Source: GCA-2733415 sp965178635 (GTDB lineage Bacteria; Bacteroidota; Bacteroidia; Flavobacteriales; Flavobacteriaceae). Taken from it: DNA of 64,000 nucleotides. Position 1 is the first letter of the stretch; each line of letters opens with the position of its first letter. The DNA is taken from assembly GCA_965178635.1 (NCBI GenBank), contig CBCXVT010000003.1, forward strand, positions 168,625 through 232,624, given 5' to 3'. The notes below the pieces were generated by a model, which saw only the letters and a program-made list of their open reading frames with translations, did not search any database and was not told where the DNA came from. Made by a program: the position numbers and the translations under genes. Positions 29,247 to 38,486 of the stretch are shown here, one piece after another.

Positions 29247-29717
29247 TTAATGTTCTAATTTATTCAGTAATTCTACATTTAGTAACGCTGCTAATTGTGT
29301 GCCTTTTTCTAAAACTTCAGTTTTATTTTTAGAATTAAAAATGATTTCATTTCTATTATTTTCATCAAAAAAACGAATAGTGTAATAATCTATTGCTGCG
29401 GTAGATCCTAAAGATGAAACTGTATTGTATTCATTACTTAAACTTAATGATTGTTCAGCTAAAGAAATGTATTCTGGAAAACGTAATTCTACAGATGTTG
29501 AATACAATTTCAAATTAAAAAAGTAAAAATTTAATTTATTTTCAAATGATTTAAAAACTTCTATTTCTTTTTGAAAACCTAAAATAACAATCCCAATACA
29601 ACTTAATAATAATCCTGAAATTTCTTGAAGTATTATAAAAATACTAACAATAAGTAAAGCAAAGCCAATAACTTTTGCTTTTGTATTTTTAGGTTCTCTA
29701 AACTTTATACTCTCCAT
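29247..29717 (-). CDS. Small membrane protein of unknown function
   Basis: A 156-residue protein with one hydrophobic hairpin or two closely spaced helices (about 14-45), then a soluble beta-rich tail with KNKTEVLEKGTQLAALLNV. It lies between mnmG and the methyltransferase gene. A 26-bp palindrome sits just upstream of its start (29733-29758). No family recognised. Confidence 0.65.
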   Translation of the reverse strand: MESIKFREPKNTKAKVIGFALLIVSIFIILQEISGLLLSCIGIVILGFQKEIEVFKSFENKLNFYFFNLKLYSTSVELRFPEYISLAEQSLSLSNEYNTVSSLGSTAAIDYYTIRFFDENNRNEIIFNSKNKTEVLEKGTQLAALLNVELLNKLEH

Positions 29718-29732
29718 TCTTATTAATTATTT

Positions 29733-29758
29733 TTTAGAGTTCCACGTGGAACTCTAAA
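29733..29758. promoter_or_regulatory. parS: parS-like perfect 26-bp palindrome
   Basis: A perfect 26-bp inverted repeat with no loop. Its core, GTTCCACGTGGAAC at 29739-29752, matches the conserved ParB-binding parS core. It lies between mnmG and the following minus-strand gene. ParB binds such sites near the replication origin and loads SMC. It could also form a short stem in RNA, but it lacks a T run. Confidence 0.75.
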
Positions 29759-29761
29759 CTA

Positions 29762-31633
29762 CTATCGTCCTAAAAATACTAACAACACAGAAATATCAGA
29801 AGGAGAAACTCCAGAAATACGAGATGCTTGACTGATAGTTCTTGGTTGTATATTTTCTAATTTTAAACGTGCTTCAGTTGATAAAGATTTCAATTTAGTA
29901 TAATCAAAGTTCTCCGGAATCTTAACATATTCTAAGCGATGCAATTTATCGGCACTAACTTTTTCTTTAGCAATATATCCAGCGTACTTAACTTGAATTT
30001 CTGTTTGCTCTAAAACTTCATTATCTAAGTTATGCTCAGTAATATAATCTTCAACTTTAGCAATCTGACGCATATCATCTAACACAACATTTGGTCGAGC
30101 TAACAACTTAAACATTTTGTCCTGTTGCTTTACAGTTGCAGAATTTTTAGATTCTAAAATAGGGTTTATCGCTTCAGGTTTAACACTTGTATTTTTAAAG
30201 AACTCAATAAAATTATCAGATTTAGATTGTTTTTCTTCCATACGTTTCAAACGTTTTTCAGAAGCAATTCCTAAATCATATCCTTTAGGTGTTAATCTAA
30301 AATCGGCATTATCTTGACGTAACAAAGTTCTATACTCAGCACGAGATGTAAACATTCTGTAAGGTTCTTCAGTTCCTTTAGTAATTAAATCATCAATTAA
30401 AACACCAATATAAGCTTCATCTCTATTTAAAATAAACGCGTCTTTTTCTTTAACTTTTAAAGCGGCATTTATACCAGCCATCATTCCTTGAGAAGCGGCT
30501 TCTTCATAACCCGTAGTACCATTAATTTGTCCTGCAAAATATAAGCCTTCAACCAACTTAGTTTCTAAAGTATGCTTCAATTGTGTAGGAGGGAAGAAGT
30601 CATATTCAATAGCGTAACCTGGTCTAAAAAACTTGACGTTTTCAAATCCAACTACAGAACGTAAAGCTTTAAATTGAACATCTTCTGGCAACGATGTTGA
30701 GAATCCATTAATATAATATTCACAAGTATTCCATCCTTCAGGTTCTACAAATAACTGGTGACTATCTTTATCTGCAAAGCGATTAATCTTATCTTCAATT
30801 GACGGGCAATAACGCGGTCCTAAACTTTTTATTCTTCCATTAAACATCGGAGATCTATCAAAACCTTCACGTAACAAATCATGTACCAATGCACTAGTAT
30901 GTGACATGTGACATGGACGTTGTTCTGTTAATGGTTTTGTGACGTCTGAATACGAAAACTTTTCAGGATTATCATCACCAGGCTGAATGATCATTTTAGA
31001 AAAATCTAAACTTCTACCATCTACTCTTGGAGGCGTTCCAGTTTTCATTCTACCAGATTCAAAACCTAGTTCAATTAACTCTTCAGTAATTCCTGTTGAA
31101 GCAGATTCACCTGCGCGACCACCACCAAATTGTTTATCACCAATATGAATCAATCCATTTAAAAAAGTACCGTTAGTTAAGACTACAGTCTTTGCTTTTA
31201 TTTCTAATCCTAATGATGTTTTTACACCAACAATTTTATGATTTTTAACAACCAATCCTCTTACCATTTCCTGATAGAAATCAAGATTTGGAGTTCCTTC
31301 TAACATCAAACGCCATTCTTCAGCAAAACGCATACGGTCAGATTGTGCACGCGGACTCCACATTGCAGGTCCTTTACTTTTATTCAACATTTTAAACTGA
31401 ATAGCAGTTTTATCAGTTACAATTCCTGAGTAACCACCAAGAGCATCAATCTCACGTACAATTTGTCCTTTTGCAATACCACCCATAGCAGGATTACATG
31501 ACATCTGTGCAATGTTTTGTAAACTCATTGTTATTAGTAACGTACTACAACCACTATTTGCAGCAGCAGCAGCAGCTTCTGAACCAGCATGACCAGCACC
31601 AACAACTATAACATCATATTCTTTATCAAACAT
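29762..31633 (-). CDS. mnmG: tRNA uridine 5-carboxymethylaminomethyl modification enzyme MnmG (GidA)
   Basis: A 623-residue FAD enzyme that with MnmE makes the cmnm5 modification at tRNA wobble uridine 34. The dinucleotide motif VVGAGHAGSEAA lies near residue 10, followed by MSCNPAMGGIAKG and GRAGESASTGITEELIELGF; the C-terminal helical domain ends in ISGVSPSDISVLLVFLGR. It starts after ybeY in an operon-like minus-strand series. parS-like sites flank it (29733-29758, 31648-31663, 31685-31700). mnmG often lies near the chromosomal origin. Confidence 0.95.
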   Translation of the reverse strand: MFDKEYDVIVVGAGHAGSEAAAAAANSGCSTLLITMSLQNIAQMSCNPAMGGIAKGQIVREIDALGGYSGIVTDKTAIQFKMLNKSKGPAMWSPRAQSDRMRFAEEWRLMLEGTPNLDFYQEMVRGLVVKNHKIVGVKTSLGLEIKAKTVVLTNGTFLNGLIHIGDKQFGGGRAGESASTGITEELIELGFESGRMKTGTPPRVDGRSLDFSKMIIQPGDDNPEKFSYSDVTKPLTEQRPCHMSHTSALVHDLLREGFDRSPMFNGRIKSLGPRYCPSIEDKINRFADKDSHQLFVEPEGWNTCEYYINGFSTSLPEDVQFKALRSVVGFENVKFFRPGYAIEYDFFPPTQLKHTLETKLVEGLYFAGQINGTTGYEEAASQGMMAGINAALKVKEKDAFILNRDEAYIGVLIDDLITKGTEEPYRMFTSRAEYRTLLRQDNADFRLTPKGYDLGIASEKRLKRMEEKQSKSDNFIEFFKNTSVKPEAINPILESKNSATVKQQDKMFKLLARPNVVLDDMRQIAKVEDYITEHNLDNEVLEQTEIQVKYAGYIAKEKVSADKLHRLEYVKIPENFDYTKLKSLSTEARLKLENIQPRTISQASRISGVSPSDISVLLVFLGR

Positions 31634-31647
31634 CTTCTATATAATAG

Positions 31648-31663
31648 TGTTCCACATGGAACA
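31648..31663. promoter_or_regulatory. parS: parS-like site TGTTCCACATGGAACA
   Basis: A 16-base near-palindrome (one central mismatch pair) in the gap between ybeY and mnmG. It repeats exactly at 31685-31700. Confidence 0.75.
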
Positions 31664-31680
31664 TTTTGTATTCTAATTTA

Positions 31681-32100
31681 TTAATGTTCCACATGGAACA
31701 TTTTAATTTTTTCGTTTTCTTTTTGACGCATTAAAACATCTTCTTCTTTTGATTTGTCTTTATAACCACATAAGTGCAGAACACCATGAATGATGACACG
31801 TTTTAATTCTTCTTCAAAAGGAACATTAAAGTCTTTAGCGTTATCAATTACACGTTCAACAGAAATAACAATATCTGAATGAATCATTTTACCAATAGAA
31901 TTATCAAATGTGATAATATCAGTTAGAGTATCATGATCTAAATATTCTACATTTATCTTATGTAAATATGCGTCATCACAAAACACATAATTGATTTCTC
32001 CTAATACATAAGATTCTGATGTAATAACTTCAGAAATCCAATTAGAAAAATCATCTTCATTACTAATCTTAAAATCAGTTTCGTAATCGAAATTAATCAT
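31681..32100 (-). CDS. ybeY: rRNA maturation endoribonuclease YbeY
   Basis: A 139-residue metal-dependent endoribonuclease that acts in 16S rRNA 3' maturation and ribosome quality control. The metal motif appears as HGVLHLCGYKD (about 107-117); the third histidine of the H-x3-H-x5-H motif is aspartate here, which I believe is common in Flavobacteriia. The last residues, MFHVEH, are encoded by a parS-like sequence (31685-31700). It overlaps the end of the DUF4175 gene by eight bases. Confidence 0.94.
   Translation of the reverse strand: MINFDYETDFKISNEDDFSNWISEVITSESYVLGEINYVFCDDAYLHKINVEYLDHDTLTDIITFDNSIGKMIHSDIVISVERVIDNAKDFNVPFEEELKRVIIHGVLHLCGYKDKSKEEDVLMRQKENEKIKMFHVEH
31685..31700. promoter_or_regulatory. 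parS: parS-like site inside the 3' end of ybeY
   Basis: TGTTCCACATGGAACA, an exact copy of the site at 31648-31663 (37-base spacing), located in the last codons of ybeY just before its stop. Confidence 0.75.
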
Positions 32101-35100
32101 GAGTTGTTTTAAAATATTGTTTAACCTTCTTTTTATAAATAGGTTGCAAAGGTAAGGCTTGTCTGTTTAATATCTCTATTTCATTGAAATATTGTTCAAT
32201 AGATGGTAAAGCTTTAGTAGGGGAAGTTGAAAATTCTACGGAATTGGATTGAGATTCACGTTTATTATCCTCGCCATGTTCAAAGACAGCATTGTCTAAT
32301 TTTAATAAATCATGCTTTAAATTATTCATTTGCTTTAATATACTATCATCAAAGCCACGTTCTAGTAATTGATTTTCAATAGACTCCATTTTTCTAATTA
32401 GATGATTAGAATCAGAAGGTAAACCTGAAGTTTTAATTAACTCTTGTAATTGCTGTTTTAACTCTTGTTGTTGTTTATATATTTCAAAAAGCTTTCCTGA
32501 CTCTTCTTCAGATAAAGGGTTCCCATTTCCTTCTCCATATTGTTGGCCATCAGAATTAGATGGTTTTGGTGAGCCAGAACCTTCTTTTGGTTCACCTGAT
32601 TTTCCAGGTTTACCCTCACTCATTTTTTTAATCAGAATTTCTTGTTTTTTAATAATATCTGATAATTGGAATTCAGAACCAGATCCACCGGGTTTATCAC
32701 ATTGTCCAGCTCCAGGCTGTCCTTGTTGTTGCAATTGATCTTGCATAGATTTTAAAATATCACCTAATAAATTTGCTAAATTATTAGCAGAAGTTAAAGC
32801 ATATTGTTGGTTAGAAACACCTAAATAAATTTTCTGATCAGCAAAACGTTCTAAAGCTTTATCTATATTAAAATGTACCTCCGTCAATTCTTTCATAATC
32901 ACATCTGATATTTTTGGGACACGAAGTGATAACGCAAAAAGGCTATCATCAATATGACTGAAATGTTCTTTTAAAACATGTTGCTGTTTTAATTTATTAG
33001 GAAAATCAAACTGTTTGTTCTGAATAGTTCTGAATTCTAAAAGTAAATTTTCTTGATCAAAAGAATAGGTAATTAAATTATCTAAAATCTGACGCAAGGT
33101 TTTCTCATCTTCTTCTAACTGGTCACCAGAAGATGATTGCATTTTCATTTGCATGGCATTACTCATTTCTTTCATTTTCTGAGCTGCTTTTTTCTGATTT
33201 TCTTTTGCTTTAGATATTTTTTGTTTTTCAAGATTATCAGATGCTTTTTGTTGTTCCTTAGAAATTTCCTGTTCTGAATTTTCTTCAGAATCTAAATCCA
33301 TAGGACGTTTTAACTCTTGATTTTCTTTTTCTAAATCGTCTAATTCCTTTTTTAAATTATCGAATTCTTGATTTAGTTTATCTTGTTCTTCTTTTGTATT
33401 TGATTGTTCTGATTTTTCTGATAACTCATTTTGTTTTTTAGATAAGTCTTCTAAATCCTTAGCTAATTTTTCAAATTTCTTACTCACATAATAACGTTTA
33501 GTGAGTTCTAAAATTTGTTCTAATGAGCGTTCTTTACTTTGATTTTGTTTTGAGAGTTGTTCTATTTTAGAAAATAACTCGTCGTTTTTTAATTTCTCTT
33601 GAAGCTTTTCTAACTCTTTTAAAAGTTCTTCATTTTTCTCAATCTCTTTTTCTTGAGTTTTTAAACGTTCTTGTAATGCATCTTTAAAATCGTCTTTTTC
33701 TGGATTATCTTTTTGAAATTCTTCTAAGTTGCGTTGTAAATTAGTATTGAATTTTTTCATTAATTGCTCTTGTTTTTCTTGCTTTCTAAAAAACTGTTGC
33801 AACTTATTTTTATCATTCCAATTCAAATCTTTTTTTTCTTTCTGTAGATCGCTTAATTGTTCTAATTCTTTATCTTGTTGTTGTAAAGAATTGAGCGACT
33901 TACTTAAATTTGAAATATTCTCTTGTTGTTCTTTTACCAGCTTATCTTCTAATTCACTATCAGTTAGTTTTTGATAATTGAAAGTTTGAGATTTAGATTT
34001 TTTAAAATTATGCAATGCATCATTATCTGACACTTCAAAATAATACTCATAAGGCACGCCTTTTTCTATTGGTAAATTTCCTGGAAATTGATATGTAAAC
34101 TGATGAAAATTAGATTTTGAAATTGGAATAGTTTCATAAAAATATTTATGAGCTGTTGCTTTTTTATATTTCAATTGTAACTGACGTAAACCATAATCAT
34201 CGGATAGTTTTCCAAAAAAATAAATGATTTGAGAGTTTAAACTATCAGCTTTAGACTGCACTTTTATCTCCGGAAATTCATCTTTAATAGTTTCAATTGC
34301 ATACTGTAAATTTTCATAATTAGTGACTTGAGAATTATGTGTTGCTATTTGATACTGTGTAGTTTTAAAAAACTGATGTTTGAACTTAAAATCTGAATTA
34401 TCTTTTATAAAATTTATAGAAGAATCTTTAGTTATAAATTCAATTTTATCTGTAGTTTCTGTAGCTAATCTCCAATTAACTACCGTTCCTTCAGGAACAG
34501 TAACTGACCCCGAGTTAGAAATCAATTCATTTTTTTTAAAAGTATGTTTCGGGTATTCTAAACTCAATTCAAAATTTAAAATACTTGGTACTTTTATAAC
34601 ATCAATACTATAATCTTTTGATGTTATATCATTAGCAGTTATATGAAAATTTACTGACGATTTTAGCTGTGAAAACTCATATTCAAACGTATTAAAATCA
34701 GTATGTTTTAAAAAATAAGACTCGTTATTAAAGTTAATTTTTAAATGTTCTGGAATTACTTTTCCTTTTGTAGTCACTTGTAATACAAACGATTGATTTT
34801 CTTCGACTTTTAAATTTTTATTTTTAATTATAAATTGAAAAGGAGCGGGAGGTGCATATGCTACTGAATGGTTTACAACTCTTTTATAACTTGTATTTAT
34901 AATAGATTGATTACCTGTAAAATACACTAATAAAAATACCAAAATAGGTATTAATGTGTATTTGATATACTTTTTATTTGATGAAAAATTAACAGCAAAT
35001 TTAAACGGAATTGGTGATAAATCTAAAGCCTTTTGATCTATACTAGCAGCTAGTAATTCCGACTGTTTAGTAGTTGATTTTAACTGTAATAAATTAGTTA

Positions 35101-35422
35101 ATTTATCATTAACTTCTGGAAAATGATTACCTATTATTTCTGAAGCTTCTGCTTGTGAAATTCCTTTTTTAATTCCTATCAATTTAAAAATAGGAATGCC
35201 TATAAATTTATAAATTAAACTTAATTCAACACCAATAAATACCCAAAACAAAATAGTCCTATACACTGGTGTTAACCATAACACATACTCTATAAAAAGA
35301 GTTATTAAAAAATAAAGCAAACCAATAGCACTAAACAATAACACACCTTTTATCAATTCATTGGTGTAATACCGTTTAATAAACTGCGTTAGTTTATTTT
35401 CTATGTGTTCTAAAGTATTCAA
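32093..35422 (-). CDS. DUF4175 family large membrane-anchored coiled-coil protein
   Basis: A 1109-residue protein with membrane helices near residues 20-42, 50-72 and 150-168, then a beta-rich extracytoplasmic region (about 185-480), then a very long Gln/Glu/Lys-rich coiled-coil region (about 485-760) with many LEEL/KEL repeats, and a low-complexity Gly/Gln/Ser-rich tail (about 880-990). It matches the DUF4175 proteins next to ybeY in Flavobacteriia. Function unknown; it may be a large cell-envelope or cytoskeletal protein. It starts in the gene-free region at 35423 and overlaps ybeY by eight bases. Confidence 0.88.
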   Translation of the reverse strand: MNTLEHIENKLTQFIKRYYTNELIKGVLLFSAIGLLYFLITLFIEYVLWLTPVYRTILFWVFIGVELSLIYKFIGIPIFKLIGIKKGISQAEASEIIGNHFPEVNDKLTNLLQLKSTTKQSELLAASIDQKALDLSPIPFKFAVNFSSNKKYIKYTLIPILVFLLVYFTGNQSIINTSYKRVVNHSVAYAPPAPFQFIIKNKNLKVEENQSFVLQVTTKGKVIPEHLKINFNNESYFLKHTDFNTFEYEFSQLKSSVNFHITANDITSKDYSIDVIKVPSILNFELSLEYPKHTFKKNELISNSGSVTVPEGTVVNWRLATETTDKIEFITKDSSINFIKDNSDFKFKHQFFKTTQYQIATHNSQVTNYENLQYAIETIKDEFPEIKVQSKADSLNSQIIYFFGKLSDDYGLRQLQLKYKKATAHKYFYETIPISKSNFHQFTYQFPGNLPIEKGVPYEYYFEVSDNDALHNFKKSKSQTFNYQKLTDSELEDKLVKEQQENISNLSKSLNSLQQQDKELEQLSDLQKEKKDLNWNDKNKLQQFFRKQEKQEQLMKKFNTNLQRNLEEFQKDNPEKDDFKDALQERLKTQEKEIEKNEELLKELEKLQEKLKNDELFSKIEQLSKQNQSKERSLEQILELTKRYYVSKKFEKLAKDLEDLSKKQNELSEKSEQSNTKEEQDKLNQEFDNLKKELDDLEKENQELKRPMDLDSEENSEQEISKEQQKASDNLEKQKISKAKENQKKAAQKMKEMSNAMQMKMQSSSGDQLEEDEKTLRQILDNLITYSFDQENLLLEFRTIQNKQFDFPNKLKQQHVLKEHFSHIDDSLFALSLRVPKISDVIMKELTEVHFNIDKALERFADQKIYLGVSNQQYALTSANNLANLLGDILKSMQDQLQQQGQPGAGQCDKPGGSGSEFQLSDIIKKQEILIKKMSEGKPGKSGEPKEGSGSPKPSNSDGQQYGEGNGNPLSEEESGKLFEIYKQQQELKQQLQELIKTSGLPSDSNHLIRKMESIENQLLERGFDDSILKQMNNLKHDLLKLDNAVFEHGEDNKRESQSNSVEFSTSPTKALPSIEQYFNEIEILNRQALPLQPIYKKKVKQYFKTTHD

Positions 35423-36157
35423 TTATATTATTTTTAAAATTCCACTGGTGGGAATAAATTTACGACAAATATTCAACTCTAATTTTAAATTGAAAGTAGT
35501 TAACACTTTTAAACATATATATATTTAGTTTTCTTTTTTTTAAAATTTTTAAAATAGAAATGATGTATATAATAGGGTGTTAATAGCTACTATAAGTTTT
35601 ATAAAGTTTAGTTGTTTTTATGTGTTTTTAAAAGTAGTTAACATAAATTGTTCAGTTACTAACATGCTAACTATTTAATTTTGAAGCATAACATTATAGT
35701 AATACACATATTGTTAATAAGTGTAATACACATAAAAATGTAAATAAATAATTTACATTTAGGTGTTGATAAGTTAACATTAGCTATTAAAAACTTCTTT
35801 GAAAATAAAGCTAAAAAATAGTGCTTTATAATTTTAAGTCACGGATTAGAATTTAAACTTAGAATTCAAAATTTAGTTACTTCAATTAGTCTTATAGTTA
35901 TCAACATTAAGCTTTAAAAATGATTACTTTAAAATCAAGCACTTAGAAAGTAATTAACAATTTATACCATTTCGGTAAAAAGCATAGTAAAGTAGAGTAA
36001 GTATTCAAGGGAAGAATACCTTAATTTACAAAAAATCAATGACTTAACATAAGTTAATTAAAAGAAATCGTTTAATGCATATAAAAGTCAGTTTAAAGAA
36101 CACTATATTATATATAAAGGAATAAGTTATATTTGCGCTTTTAAAAAATTACAGATT
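35423..36157. other. 735-bp gene-free AT-rich region, candidate replication-origin-like region
   Basis: No coding region is seen. The stretch has two exact TTATCAACA DnaA-type boxes: inverted at 35764-35772 and direct at 35898-35906, plus weaker TTATTAACA- and TTAACA-like copies. It has a repeat AAAGTAGTTAACA (at about 35490 and 35632), a 12-base direct repeat GTAATACACATA (35699-35710 and 35723-35734), and a 10-bp inverted repeat at 35736-35760. It lies between divergent genes (DUF4175 minus, gltX plus) and near mnmG and parS-like sites. Alternatively it is only a long divergent promoter region. Confidence 0.4.
36128..36135 (+). promoter_or_regulatory. Candidate -7 element of gltX
   Basis: TATATTTG fits TAnnTTTG and lies 22 bases before the gltX ATG; no good -33 element seen. 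Confidence 0.4.
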
Positions 36158-37660
36158 ATGAGTAACGTTAGAGTTCGTTTTGCACCAAGTCCTACAGGAC
36201 CTTTACATATAGGTGGTGTTCGTACCGCATTATTTAATTATTTATTTGCTAAAAAACACGGTGGTACTTTTGTATTACGTATTGAAGATACTGATCAGAA
36301 CAGATTTGTAGAAGGCGCTGAACAATATATAAAGGATGCTTTAACATGGTGTGGATTTCCGTATGAAGAAGGTCCAGGTAAAGAAGGAAAATTTGGTCCG
36401 TATAAACAAAGTGAACGTAAACCTCTTTATAAAGAATATTGCGATGCATTAATTGAAAGTGGAAATGCATACTACGCATTCGATTCTGCAGAAAGTTTAG
36501 ATGTGCAACGTGCTGCTCATGAAGCTGAAAAGAAAACCTTTATTTACAACTGGCATAACCGCATGAGTTTAGATAACTCATTGGTATTATCAGAAGATGA
36601 TGTAAAAAACAGATTAGCATCTGGTGAGAAATATGTAGTTCGTTTTAAATCGCCTCAAAATGAAACTTTGGTTTTAGAAGATGAAATTAGAGGAGAGATA
36701 AAAATAGATACGAATGTTTTAGATGATAAAATACTATTTAAAAGTGATGGTATGCCAACTTATCATTTAGCAAATATTGTAGATGATCATTTAATGGAAA
36801 TTACTCATGTTATCCGTGGAGAAGAATGGTTACCATCAATGGCGTTACATGTATTATTATATAGAGCCTTTGGTTGGAATGCTCCAAAATTTGCACATTT
36901 ACCTTTGATATTAAAACCAACTGGTAAAGGAAAATTAAGCAAGCGTGATGGTGATAAAGGTGGTTTTCCTGTATTTCCGTTAGAATGGAAAACTGAAGAT
37001 AGTATTTCAAGAGGTTTTAAAGAAGATGGGTATTTACCAGAAGCTGTAGTTAATTTCTTAGCTTTTTTAGGTTGGAATCCAGGTACAGAACAAGAATTAT
37101 TCACTTTAGAAGAGCTTGTACAAAGTTTCGATTTAAAACGTGTGAATAAAGCTGGAGCAAAATTTGACCCTGAAAAAGCAAAATGGTTCAACCAACAGTA
37201 TTTTGTAAAACAAGATGATGCGGTAATTGCTAAAGAGTTTATGACTTATAAACCTGAATTAGTTTCAGAAAAATATAATGAAGCATACTTTACTAAAGTA
37301 GTGTCTTTAGTAAAAGAACGCGCTGTATTTGTAAATAATCTATGGGATTTAAGTGATTTCTTTTTTGAAGCACCAACATCTTATGATGCTAAAGCTTTAA
37401 AAAAGGCTATAAAAGAAGACACACCAGAATTAATTAAAGAATTGATTCAAATCATAGAGCCTATAACAGATTTTTCTTCGGAGAATTTACAAACAGTTAT
37501 AAAAGGATGGATTACTGCTAAAGAAATTGGTTTTGGTAAAGTTATGCAACCTTTACGTTTAAGTTTAGTAGGTGCAATGAAAGGTCCTGATGTATTTGAT
37601 ATAATGTCTCTTTTAGGAAAAGAAGAAACAATTAAAAGACTTGAAGCTATTATTAAATAA
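36158..37660 (+). CDS. gltX: Glutamyl-tRNA synthetase
   Basis: A 500-residue class I synthetase that charges tRNA-Glu. The HIGH motif is PSPTGPLHIGG near residue 10, and the KMSKS-type motif is KLSKRDGDKG near residue 260. The helical anticodon domain fills the C-terminal 180 residues. Length fits non-discriminating or canonical bacterial GluRS. GlnRS is encoded at 51362-53395, so Gln-tRNA need not be made by transamidation. A strong terminator follows. Confidence 0.95.
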   Translation: MSNVRVRFAPSPTGPLHIGGVRTALFNYLFAKKHGGTFVLRIEDTDQNRFVEGAEQYIKDALTWCGFPYEEGPGKEGKFGPYKQSERKPLYKEYCDALIESGNAYYAFDSAESLDVQRAAHEAEKKTFIYNWHNRMSLDNSLVLSEDDVKNRLASGEKYVVRFKSPQNETLVLEDEIRGEIKIDTNVLDDKILFKSDGMPTYHLANIVDDHLMEITHVIRGEEWLPSMALHVLLYRAFGWNAPKFAHLPLILKPTGKGKLSKRDGDKGGFPVFPLEWKTEDSISRGFKEDGYLPEAVVNFLAFLGWNPGTEQELFTLEELVQSFDLKRVNKAGAKFDPEKAKWFNQQYFVKQDDAVIAKEFMTYKPELVSEKYNEAYFTKVVSLVKERAVFVNNLWDLSDFFFEAPTSYDAKALKKAIKEDTPELIKELIQIIEPITDFSSENLQTVIKGWITAKEIGFGKVMQPLRLSLVGAMKGPDVFDIMSLLGKEETIKRLEAIIK

Positions 37661-37671
37661 TATAGTATAAA

Positions 37672-37701
37672 AAAAGCCACTTATTTAAAGTGGCTTTTTT
37701 T
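37672..37701. terminator. Bidirectional terminator between gltX and the porin-like gene
   Basis: An 11-bp stem (AAAAGCCACTT with AAGTGGCTTTT), a five-base loop, and A/T runs on both sides, between two converging genes. Confidence 0.9.
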
Positions 37702-37718
37702 ATTCATAATACTAGGTG

Positions 37719-38411
37719 TTAGAAATATAACAATACTCCAAATTGATACATACTCACATGTCCTTTAAATTTTTCAGTATTTCCTTCAATCTTATTTAAT
37801 TTATTTAAGAAGTTATTAAACCCATATTGGTAATGTCCAAAAATTCTTAAACGTGATAATCCCATAGATAATCCAACAAGTCCGTTGACGTTAATAGGAG
37901 TAACATCTGTTAATTCTTTAGCAGTAATTAATGTCTCTTCAATAATATAATTTTCTTTATCTTCATTAGCCATTTTCATTTTACTGTTAATCATTAAAAC
38001 AGGACCTAATTCTGCAGTTAATTTAAATTTATTATCTAATCTTTTATTTCCCCAAAAAATTTTATAACCAAACAATAAATGTATTTGTGCATTTAACAAG
38101 CTGTACTCAATTTCTTCGATAGAAGTAACAATAGGTATTTCTCTGGCCTCAACTTTTAATTTATTATTAGAAATATTAATACCAAATTGAATATCCCAAT
38201 TATCATAAAAATCACCTCTAGTTGCTAAACCACCAATAAATCCAGACTCAGCAACAGTATTAAAGTTATTAGTTTTTATATCAAAAATAGTGGCAGCTGC
38301 TTTAAAACCAAACATATTGTGTTTTCCTTCACCACCTCTTCCTTGAGCACATAGAGATATACTACTAAGTATGGTAACAAAAACAAGGCTAAATTTTAAA
38401 ATACTTTTCAT
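37719..38411 (-). CDS. Predicted outer-membrane beta-barrel (porin-family-like) protein
   Basis: A 230-residue protein with a signal peptide (about 1-22), then amphipathic strands (residues 30-230) and a C-terminal YQFGVLLYF ending with an aromatic residue, as in outer-membrane barrel proteins. Function unknown; it converges on gltX. Confidence 0.75.
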   Translation of the reverse strand: MKSILKFSLVFVTILSSISLCAQGRGGEGKHNMFGFKAAATIFDIKTNNFNTVAESGFIGGLATRGDFYDNWDIQFGINISNNKLKVEAREIPIVTSIEEIEYSLLNAQIHLLFGYKIFWGNKRLDNKFKLTAELGPVLMINSKMKMANEDKENYIIEETLITAKELTDVTPINVNGLVGLSMGLSRLRIFGHYQYGFNNFLNKLNKIEGNTEKFKGHVSMYQFGVLLYF

Positions 38412-38486
38412 AAATTGTAACTTTAGCCTGCAAATTTATACTAATTTTATATCTATACTAATTAATCAACTAATTTCTAATTGCTT

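Noticed and set aside
35438..35456. ATTCCACTGGTGGGAAT as a fourth parS-like site
   Set aside because: The halves match only with an extra base, and the centre differs from the two exact copies and the 26-bp palindrome.
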